Positions 1 through 4,208 of a stretch of DNA of 5,345 nucleotides are shown in pieces. A program made the translations under genes and the position numbers. The DNA comes from Thermoproteota archaeon. Its GTDB lineage: Archaea > Thermoproteota > Bathyarchaeia > Bathyarchaeales > Bathycorpusculaceae. The stretch is taken from assembly GCA_012511995.1 (NCBI GenBank), contig JAAZFA010000167.1:1-5345 (forward strand), written 5' to 3'. Below the pieces are notes generated by a model. It was given only the letters and a program-made list of their open reading frames with translations. It had not been told where the DNA came from and did not search any database. The stretch's first letter is position 1. Every line of letters begins with the position of its first letter.

Positions 1-155
1 ATATCCCCTACCGATACCACTCGGGGGGGTTTCTCATGTATCATCATTTTTTTAAGTGTAGTCATAGTCTCTTGAGGTGAACCCTTGATTAGGGTTCCAA
101 ATGGTTCCTTTAGACGAATTCGTAATTTTGGTGTTAAAGCATATTCTATTTTCAT
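1..155 (-). CDS. GTP-dependent dephospho-CoA kinase, DUF359 family (N-terminal part, cut by window edge)
   Basis: Only the first 51 codons are visible; the gene runs off the left edge. The family catalyses the last step of CoA synthesis in archaea, phosphorylating dephospho-CoA with GTP in the cytoplasm. The fragment begins with a helix containing LTPKLRIRLKEPFGTLIKG, followed by a helical stretch and then RVVSVGD at about residues 45-51. This leucine/proline-rich opening and the 'PP-x-V-V-S-V-G-D' strand-turn are typical of the DUF359 N-terminus, and the VGD turn lies in the nucleotide-binding region. The ATG at 153-155 is the only sensible start: an in-frame TAA lies two codons upstream, and AAGG sits 8 bases before the ATG. 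The gene follows spt4 after a 64-base gap, the usual archaeal order. Family assignment is from recognised sequence pattern and gene order; activity is inferred from characterised relatives. Confidence 0.8.
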   Translation of the reverse strand, partial: MKIEYALTPKLRIRLKEPFGTLIKGSPQETMTTLKKMMIHEKPPRVVSVGD

Positions 156-219
156 TGGTTATGCCTTAAATTATAAGTATGGTGGTAGATTAAGAAGCTA
201 CCGAGAAAATGCTGTAAAC

Positions 220-405
220 CTATCGTACTTTGAGTGCGTATTTACCTTTTTCTTTAATATTCATGGATTTAGCTATAGCGGAGGTTTCTGGGTCAAACAT
301 AACAACTAGACCGCTGAAGTCCTCACTAAAACTTGTGGACTTGCATTTTGGACAAACATTTTCTTTTGTAATAAAGTGGCAATTGCTACATGATTTTTCG
401 CTCAT
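220..405 (-). CDS. spt4: Transcription elongation factor Spt4 (RNA polymerase subunit E'')
   Basis: A 61-residue zinc-ribbon protein, the normal length for archaeal Spt4. It pairs with Spt5 (NusG homologue) to form the processivity factor that sits over the RNA polymerase clamp during elongation. The zinc site is visible as C6-x2-C9 and C18-x2-C21. The later part, with LVVMFDPETSAIAK and the closing GKYALKVR, matches the family's strand-helix-strand that contacts the Spt5 NGN domain. The ATG start is supported by an AAGGAGAC ribosome binding site at 415-422, which overlaps the rpo7 stop codon, so translation is probably coupled to rpo7. Only 15 bases separate the two genes. No partner spt5 gene is present in the window. 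Identification is secure from the four cysteines, the length and the neighbourhood. Confidence 0.95.
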   Translation of the reverse strand: MSEKSCSNCHFITKENVCPKCKSTSFSEDFSGLVVMFDPETSAIAKSMNIKEKGKYALKVR

Positions 406-420
406 ACTTGATAAGTCTCC

Positions 421-1005
421 TTATGCTTCTTTTGTAGACGCTTCAGGCTTATTTTCAACTTTCTTAGCCTGATCTTCCTTTAACCAGTCAAGTTTACCCA
501 GAAATGGCTGTCTTGCGGTTACTCCTATTTTGCCTGAACTGCCCGCTCTACCCATCGAAACGGCTGTGATGCGCACACGGACTTGATCGCTTGACGACAA
601 TTTGCGTTTTGATTCCTTGCCTAACAGGACACCCTGTTTTTCGTCGTAGGAAATGTAGTCGTCCATTAATTGTGATACGTGTAGTAATGCGTCTACTGGA
701 CCAATGCGTACGAATGCACCAAAATCCGCGATTTCTACTATGTCACCTTCAACGACTTCTTGTATGATTGGGTAAAAGGTTAATAGTGAAAAATTTACTT
801 TATGGTAAGTTGCCCCATCACCTGGAATGATTTTCCCTATTGGGTTAACTTTAATTCCTGTAACTGCAATGACGTAACCTAGTTCTTCATCCACAACGCC
901 CTCATATTTATGTTTCACCTGATCACGACCCACTTTTTCAAGAGGATTACCGAATGTTTCGGGCGGGATGCGAATAGTATCCTGAAGAGTAATTAGTTTG
1001 AACAT
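421..1005 (-). CDS. rpo7: DNA-directed RNA polymerase subunit Rpo7 (RpoE')
   Basis: A 194-residue subunit that forms, with Rpo4 (RpoF), the stalk of archaeal RNA polymerase. The stalk binds emerging RNA and helps open-complex formation; the subunit is homologous to eukaryotic Rpb7. Residues 1 to about 80 form the N-terminal tip domain that docks on the core (MFKLITLQDTIRIPPETFG, then PGDGATYHKVNF near 61-72). Residues about 84-166 form an S1/OB RNA-binding domain, seen as VEGDIVEIADFGAFVRIGP followed by DALLHVSQ. The last 24 or so residues are a lysine/glutamate-rich tail that is probably disordered. The ATG follows directly after the TAG stop of the PIN gene with no spacer, and there is no strong ribosome binding site, so translation is probably coupled or re-initiated. 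Length and both domains are ordinary for the family. Confidence 0.96.
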   Translation of the reverse strand: MFKLITLQDTIRIPPETFGNPLEKVGRDQVKHKYEGVVDEELGYVIAVTGIKVNPIGKIIPGDGATYHKVNFSLLTFYPIIQEVVEGDIVEIADFGAFVRIGPVDALLHVSQLMDDYISYDEKQGVLLGKESKRKLSSSDQVRVRITAVSMGRAGSSGKIGVTARQPFLGKLDWLKEDQAKKVENKPEASTKEA

Positions 1006-1413
1006 CTACGATATCAACCCGTCAATGTATAGACGCGATTTTTGTCTCAGATAAATCACTGGCACACTTATATCTCTTAGCCTTCTTTTTAACTCTCTAT
1101 CATTCGTAAAAACAGGTGTATTCCATTTTTTTGCTACTCTTACAATAATGTCATCAGTATTTTCTTTGTGACCTTCAACGATCACGACTTTACATTTTTC
1201 AGCAAGTTTTAATGCAAAATGAGCTTGCTTATGTTCCTTTACATTTGCCAAGATTTCTAATTCTTGTTTAATTGGTGACAGTAGGATGAATTCTACATTA
1301 CATTGAAGAAGTTGTTTTATTCCTTGGAAGATATCTAATTTAAACTTTAGGGGTACGAAAAACGCATTAGAATCTAGAATAATCTTACATGGTTTTTTAA
1401 TTGATGATGCCAC
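1006..1413 (-). CDS. PIN-domain nuclease, archaeal Fcf1/AF0591-like family
   Basis: A 135-residue single-domain PIN protein. PIN domains are metal-dependent RNases, and the expected acidic residues are in place: D14 in ILDSNAF, E51 in IKQELE, D87/D88 in ENTDDIIVRVA and D105 in TNDREL. The TNDREL/LRRLRD-type ending and the position beside aIF2-gamma and rpo7 place it with the archaeal relatives of the rRNA-processing protein Fcf1/Utp24, not with VapC toxins, and no antitoxin gene is next to it. A role in rRNA or other RNA maturation is inferred. The start is GTG at 1411-1413; there is no better ATG, and an AGGA lies 11 bases upstream. The stop TAG abuts the rpo7 start, so the two proteins are made from one message. 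In many archaea this gene directly follows aIF2-gamma; here a Nudix gene intervenes. Confidence 0.87.
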   Translation of the reverse strand: MASSIKKPCKIILDSNAFFVPLKFKLDIFQGIKQLLQCNVEFILLSPIKQELEILANVKEHKQAHFALKLAEKCKVVIVEGHKENTDDIIVRVAKKWNTPVFTNDRELKRRLRDISVPVIYLRQKSRLYIDGLIS

Positions 1414-1450
1414 GTGAATGATGTTCCTAACTTGTTAACAATTCTTAATA

Positions 1451-1460
1451 CCGGATATAT
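1451..1460 (-). promoter_or_regulatory. Probable TATA box for the PIN-rpo7-spt4 transcript
   Basis: The minus strand reads AGATATATCC here, about 42 bases before the GTG start of the PIN gene. A transcript starting about 25 bases downstream would begin near 1430 and have a leader of roughly 17 bases. A promoter is needed here because the gene upstream in the usual archaeal order, aIF2-gamma, is cut off by a gene on the opposite strand. A perfect 10-base palindrome, TTGTTAACAA at 1432-1441, lies between this box and the gene, where a repressor could cover the start point. The assignment rests on sequence and position only. Confidence 0.45.
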
Positions 1461-1488
1461 CTCTTACCATTCGTTGGTTGTAGTATTA

Positions 1489-1497
1489 CTTTAAATA
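1489..1497 (+). promoter_or_regulatory. Probable TATA box for the Nudix gene
   Basis: The plus strand reads CTTTAAATA, close to the archaeal TATA consensus. It is placed so that a start about 25 bases downstream (near 1518) would give a leader of about 20 bases carrying the AGGTGA ribosome binding site at 1526-1531. The box lies in the 125-base divergent spacer shared with the PIN gene promoter. A second AT-rich site, CGGATATAT at 1452-1460, overlaps the minus-strand box and could serve in either direction. Confidence 0.5.
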
Positions 1498-1538
1498 TTT
1501 TGAATTGATGAATTGGTGCACAATCAGGTGAAAGATGA

Positions 1539-1970
1539 GTGCTTCACGAAAAGTCCTGTGGCGCAGTCGTTTATATTAACAGTCAAGAGAATACTACATA
1601 TTTACTTTTAAATTATGCAGCTGGTCATTGGGATTTTGTGAAAGGTAACGTTGAGTATGGAGAGACGGAGAAGCAAACAGTAACCCGAGAACTTCAAGAG
1701 GAAACCATGATTACTCAAGCAAAGTTTATTGATAATTTCAGAGAATCTATACATTATTTCTATCGTCGCCAGGGTTTGACAATCAACAAGGAAGTGGTTT
1801 TTTTTATAATAGAATCTGGTACTGATAAAGTTGAAGTATCCTTTGAACACACAGGCTACGTCTGGCTAGATTATCCACAAGCTATGGACCGTTTGTCTTT
1901 TAAAAATAGTAGAGACGTGCTACAGAAAGCACATGAGTACCTACATAAGAAAGGCTTAGTTAAGAAATGA
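1539..1970 (+). CDS. Nudix hydrolase, probable bis(5'-nucleosyl)-tetraphosphatase type
   Basis: A 143-residue Nudix protein. The box runs from G36 through E42 to R50-E51-L52-Q53-E54-E55, giving the spacing G-x5-E-x7-R-E-x-x-E-E needed for metal binding and catalysis. The glycine that normally follows (EE-x-G-U) is replaced by M57. The opening SCGAVVYI strand, the HWDFVKGNVEYGE run around residues 30-42 and the overall size resemble diadenosine tetraphosphate (Ap4A) hydrolases, which clear Np4N dinucleotides in the cytoplasm; the substrate is inferred. The start is GTG at 1539, favoured by AGGTGA seven bases upstream; the ATG at 1535 is in another frame and closes quickly. This is the only confident plus-strand protein gene. 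It ends 5 bases from the stop of the convergent aIF2-gamma gene, so the 3' ends of the two transcripts probably overlap. Confidence 0.88.
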   Translation: MLHEKSCGAVVYINSQENTTYLLLNYAAGHWDFVKGNVEYGETEKQTVTRELQEETMITQAKFIDNFRESIHYFYRRQGLTINKEVVFFIIESGTDKVEVSFEHTGYVWLDYPQAMDRLSFKNSRDVLQKAHEYLHKKGLVKK

Positions 1971-1975
1971 GTTTC

Positions 1976-3223
1976 TTATTTTACTATACCATAACCGATG
2001 AGTCTCCACCTTGCTGTAATTTTTCTACTGATGGCAACTCTGGCATCTGGCATTGCGGAAATTGGTCTTGTTAGCTTTACTTTAACATTGTTTTGTTTGA
2101 TATTAACCACTTTACCAACGTTAACTGCCGCACCGATATGGAGAAGCAAAGTTTCATCCGGATTGATTTTTTCCACCTTGAGCAGATCTTTAGTCCCGAC
2201 TACATGTTCCAAAACATGTGTTTGCATGGTGATTTCTGTTACGGTGGGCGGAAGTTGACCAGTTTTTCCAACGATGCTTCCTGTTAAGCCATCTGCTTTA
2301 GAGTAGGATGGATCGAGGAGAGTACCCATACCAATTAGTCCCCCACAGGTTGCTTCTTTGACTTCCTGGTCGCCAGAATGTAGACTAATTATTTGGGTGA
2401 TAAGTGGGTCATAGACTGTTTTTCCCTCACGTTCAACCATTATTCCTGGTCGGATTTCAATTTCTTCTCCAACCACGAATTTACCTTGTGCAATAGTCCC
2501 ACCTATAATGCCTCCTTCTATAGCATCGATGGTTGTACCTGGTTTGTTAATATCAAAAGAGCGGATGATATACATGAGTGGCGCTAAGTTAGGGTCACGG
2601 TATGGTGTAGGTATGATGGTTTGAATGGCATCTAGAAGAACATCGACGTTAATCATTCGTTGGGCTGAAATTGGGATGATGGGTGCATTTTCAGCTACAG
2701 TTCCTTTTACAAAGGCTTTGATTTCTTTGTAGTTTTCTATTGCACGGTTCTGGTCAACTATGTCAATTTTATTCTGCACAATTATTATGTTCTTAATACC
2801 CGATACTTCAGCTGCTGCAAGGTGCTCCCGTGTTTGGGGTTGTGGGCAAGGTTCATCGGCTGCGATAACTAAAATTGCGCCGTCCATAATTGCTGCGCCT
2901 GAAAGCATGGTTGCCATCAGGGCTTCATGCCCTGGGGCATCAACAAAACTAATGGACCGGACAAATTCTGCTTCACTACTACATTTGTCACAGACTGGTT
3001 TTATGGTATAGTTTTTTTGTTCAGGGCATTTGGGGCATTTGTAAATAGGCATGTCTGCATAACCTAATTTGATGGTGATTCCTCTTTTGAGTTCTTCACT
3101 GTGGCGTGAGGCCCATCTGCCGGTTAATGCTTGAACGAGGGTAGTTTTTCCATGATCAACATGCCCTATAGTACCGATGTTGACCTCTGGCTGTTTAGGT
3201 AAAGCCTTAGTAGTGTCACTCAT
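1976..3223 (-). CDS. eif2g: Translation initiation factor 2 subunit gamma (aIF2-gamma)
   Basis: A 415-residue GTPase, the core of the aIF2 heterotrimer that delivers Met-tRNAi to the small ribosomal subunit. The GTPase motifs are complete: GHVDHGKT at 20-27 (G1), RGITIKLGYAD at 47-57 (switch 1), DAPGHE at 95-100 (G3), NKID at 151-154 (G4) and SAQ at 186-188 (G5). A zinc knuckle is present as C63-x2-C66 and C78-x2-C81. The beta-barrel domains II and III fill about 206-415, ending in RWRLIGYGIVK. I chose the ATG at 3221-3223: it gives the normal family N-terminus a short way before QPEVNIG and follows a purine-rich AAGAAGAAG tract. An upstream in-frame TTG at 3242-3244 would add seven mostly lysine residues and has no visible ribosome binding site. 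rps6e lies 94 bases upstream; the usual downstream PIN gene is displaced. Confidence 0.97.
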   Translation of the reverse strand: MSDTTKALPKQPEVNIGTIGHVDHGKTTLVQALTGRWASRHSEELKRGITIKLGYADMPIYKCPKCPEQKNYTIKPVCDKCSSEAEFVRSISFVDAPGHEALMATMLSGAAIMDGAILVIAADEPCPQPQTREHLAAAEVSGIKNIIIVQNKIDIVDQNRAIENYKEIKAFVKGTVAENAPIIPISAQRMINVDVLLDAIQTIIPTPYRDPNLAPLMYIIRSFDINKPGTTIDAIEGGIIGGTIAQGKFVVGEEIEIRPGIMVEREGKTVYDPLITQIISLHSGDQEVKEATCGGLIGMGTLLDPSYSKADGLTGSIVGKTGQLPPTVTEITMQTHVLEHVVGTKDLLKVEKINPDETLLLHIGAAVNVGKVVNIKQNNVKVKLTRPISAMPDARVAISRKITARWRLIGYGIVK

Positions 3224-3281
3224 AATGTTCTTCTTCTTTTTCAATAAATGTTAGGATAGATAAAAGAAGTTAATTGATGAA

Positions 3282-3290
3282 GTTTATAAG
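3282..3290 (-). promoter_or_regulatory. Probable TATA box for the aIF2-gamma gene
   Basis: The minus strand reads CTTATAAAC preceded by an A-rich stretch, about 60 bases before the ATG. A start near 3260 would leave a leader of about 37 bases. A second AT-rich site, CGGATATATAC at about 3300-3310, lies a little further upstream. A promoter here means aIF2-gamma need not depend on read-through from rps6e. The call is from sequence and spacing only. Confidence 0.5.
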
Positions 3291-3310
3291 TTTTAAGCAT
3301 GTATATATCC

Positions 3311-3316
3311 GAAAAA
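3311..3316 (-). terminator. U-tract after rps6e, possible terminator
   Basis: Directly after the rps6e TAA the minus strand reads AATTTTTTCGG, giving a run of six U in RNA. Short U-tracts without a hairpin can stop archaeal RNA polymerase. It sits just upstream of the aIF2-gamma promoter, so it would separate the two transcripts at least in part. Confidence 0.35.
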
Positions 3317-3317
3317 A

Positions 3318-3731
3318 TTAAGTTTGTGCCACATCTTCCTCTGTTTTGGCAGCTACTGGTTTAGCTAAGGGGGTTGCCCCTGCGGGTCTATCGACAATTT
3401 TTATGTTGAGTTGAACGATTTCATCTGTTATGATGTCTCCACGAACAACCTTACGTTTGCGTTGACCTTTCTTAGTAGGTTTGAAGCCTGCTCCTCCACT
3501 GAGAATAATTGCACGGCGAATACCACCGTGAACGTTTGGTCTCATTGGAACACCATCTTTGTCGGATCCACCCATTACTTGCACTTTGTGTGCTGGTAGG
3601 TTGACTACTGCGCCGTCAATTGTTTCACCTATTTTTTTCCCAATAAAGGGGCTTGCGCGTGTTTCTTCTAGCTCTAATACTTTTGACGCTCCTGAAAGTG
3701 GATCGGAAATTATGACTTTGAACTTTGCCAT
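3318..3731 (-). CDS. rps6e: Small ribosomal subunit protein eS6 (S6e)
   Basis: A 137-residue archaeal S6e, a structural protein of the 30S subunit. It shows the opening MAKFKVIISDP, the signature GGSDKDGVPMRP at 54-65 followed by NVHGGIRR, and the basic KKGQRKRKVVRG at 87-98, which contacts rRNA. Residues from about 117 onward (PAGATPLAKP and an acidic end) form a short tail of low complexity. The ATG at 3729-3731 is chosen over an in-frame ATG at 3750-3752 because MAKFKV matches the family start and GGAGA at 3741-3745 sits 9 bases before it; the longer form would include that ribosome binding site in the coding sequence. aIF2-gamma follows after 94 bases, the standard archaeal arrangement. 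Upstream lies an unusually long gene-poor stretch. Confidence 0.96.
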   Translation of the reverse strand: MAKFKVIISDPLSGASKVLELEETRASPFIGKKIGETIDGAVVNLPAHKVQVMGGSDKDGVPMRPNVHGGIRRAIILSGGAGFKPTKKGQRKRKVVRGDIITDEIVQLNIKIVDRPAGATPLAKPVAAKTEEDVAQT

Positions 3732-3770
3732 TGAACTATTTCTCCAGCGCATATGAATTTGAAAATCTCT

Positions 3771-3778
3771 CTATTAAG
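3771..3778 (-). promoter_or_regulatory. Possible TATA box for rps6e
   Basis: The minus strand reads CTTAATAG. A start about 25 bases downstream (near 3749) would place the GGAGA ribosome binding site in a leader of about 18 bases. It is a weaker match to a TATA box than those of aIF2-gamma and the Nudix gene. A perfect inverted repeat lies 12 bases upstream at 3790-3810. Confidence 0.35.
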
Positions 3779-3789
3779 GATTTAGCCCA

Positions 3790-3810
3790 AAAATGACTTT
3801 ATGTCATTTT
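3790..3810. repeat. Perfect inverted repeat upstream of rps6e (8-base arms, 5-base spacer)
   Basis: AAAATGAC at 3790-3797 is the exact reverse complement of GTCATTTT at 3803-3810, with TTTAT between. It lies just upstream of the proposed rps6e TATA box, where archaeal activators often bind; a dimeric regulator site is one reading. In RNA from either strand it would form a short hairpin, so it could instead be the first element of the structured stretch that follows. Confidence 0.6.
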
Positions 3811-4016
3811 CAGCTGTTTTAGAATCGCTTATCATAAAATGGAATACTGACGAGCCAGTTAATGTTGTTTGGACGTATGTGACTGTCGAAGCAGGTCTTT
3901 TTAGTGAGTAACCCCATGGTAGAGGGGGTTATGCTGTTTTGGTTTATATGACCGGTGATAGTGCTACTGTTATTAAGATGACTTTAGCTTTTCCGGTTTT
4001 GAAAAAGACCTGTTGA
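3801..4016 (+). pseudogene. Protein-like frame interrupted by one TAA; degraded small gene or chance
   Basis: From ATG at 3801 this frame encodes 36 residues (MSFSAVLESLIIKWNTDEP and on to GLFSE), meets TAA at 3909-3911, then continues in the same frame for 35 codons (PHGRGGYAVLVYMTGDSAT, ending in FPVLKKTC) to TGA at 4014-4016. The composition looks like protein: alternating hydrophobic residues, many GTT, GCT and ACT codons, and no run of rare residues. I recognise no family, and there is no good ribosome binding site before the ATG. TAA is not a recoded codon in archaea as far as is known, so read-through is unlikely. The frame overlaps the helices of the candidate structured RNA at 3880-4037, so at most one of the two readings may be right. 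Low confidence. Confidence 0.2.
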
Positions 4017-4037
4017 TAACCTCGTTAGCGACAGTTA
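3880..4037 (+). ncRNA. Candidate structured RNA (nested helices), function unknown
   Basis: A closed set of compatible helices is visible by eye on the plus strand. Outer helix: 3880-3888 with 4029-4037 (9 pairs, one G-U). Second helix: 3890-3902 with 4002-4014 (13 pairs, one G-U, 11 consecutive Watson-Crick pairs). Inside it are hairpin 3908-3915 with 3925-3932 (8 pairs) and helix 3950-3955 with 3993-3998 (6 pairs), continued by hairpin 3956-3962 with 3966-3972. The G-U pairs form only in plus-strand RNA, but that strand is G+T rich here, which favours them by chance. I see none of the conserved segments of RNase P RNA, SRP RNA or 5S rRNA, no box C/D pair, and no clear promoter. A palindromic insertion element is the main alternative. 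Confidence 0.35.
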
Positions 4038-4040
4038 GTA

Positions 4041-4102
4041 TAAGGTGTTCTTTCATTAGTTGTGCTGTTAATTATTAATCTGAGAAAACGAAGAACATTT
4101 TG
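4041..4102 (+). other. Second long helix with possible pseudoknot, directly after the nested helices
   Basis: Positions 4041-4053 can pair with 4090-4102 (13 pairs, of which four are G-U and seven consecutive ones are Watson-Crick, 4046-4052 with 4091-4097). The loop contains GTGCT at 4062-4066, complementary to AGCAC at 4103-4107 just beyond the helix, so a pseudoknot is possible. A T-rich run, TTTTCTCTT, follows at about 4108-4116 and could end a plus-strand transcript. If real, this is the 3' part of the RNA proposed at 3880-4037. The sequence is AT-rich, and such helices can arise by chance. Confidence 0.2.
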
Positions 4103-4171
4103 AGCACTTTTCTCTTAATAACTACGTGAAAAACAAAACAAAATAGTAATGTAAACTTAAGTGGGAAATAA

Positions 4172-4199
4172 GAAAAAATGTTGGCGAGCGTAAGCCCGC
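4172..4199 (-). terminator. Hairpin plus U-tract terminator of fae-hps
   Basis: On the minus strand, nine bases past the fae-hps stop, GCGGGC pairs with GCTCGC around a TTAC loop (4184-4199; six pairs, one G-U that forms only in minus-strand RNA). It is followed by CAACATTTTTTC, giving a six-U run at about 4173-4178. This resembles an intrinsic terminator and would isolate fae-hps from the gene-poor stretch and from rps6e. Confidence 0.6.
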
Positions 4200-4208
4200 A
4201 GTTTTGGT

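Noticed and set aside
170..178. TATA-like ACTTATAAT on the minus strand before the dephospho-CoA kinase
   Set aside because: Its centre is only about 19 bases from the ATG, so a normal start would fall inside the gene; more likely AT-rich spacer within a co-transcribed unit.
184..202. Small inverted repeat (GGTAG and CTACC) between spt4 and the dephospho-CoA kinase
   Set aside because: Only five pairs with a nine-base loop and no U-tract after it; not enough for a terminator.
1006..1413. VapC-type toxin of a toxin-antitoxin pair
   Set aside because: No small antitoxin gene is adjacent, and the neighbourhood is the conserved one of the Fcf1-like PIN family.
3224..3244. TTG start for aIF2-gamma adding a lysine-rich extension
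   Set aside because: No ribosome binding site precedes it, and the ATG at 3223 gives the normal family length.
3732..3752. Longer N-terminus for S6e starting at the upstream ATG
   Set aside because: It adds seven residues not typical of the family and would place the GGAGA ribosome binding site inside the coding sequence.
3790..4116. RNase P RNA, SRP RNA, 5S rRNA or box C/D guide RNA as the identity of the structured stretch
   Set aside because: I could not find the conserved segments of any of these (for example the GGAAA-type region of RNase P, the GGAA loop of SRP helix 8, or paired C and D boxes).
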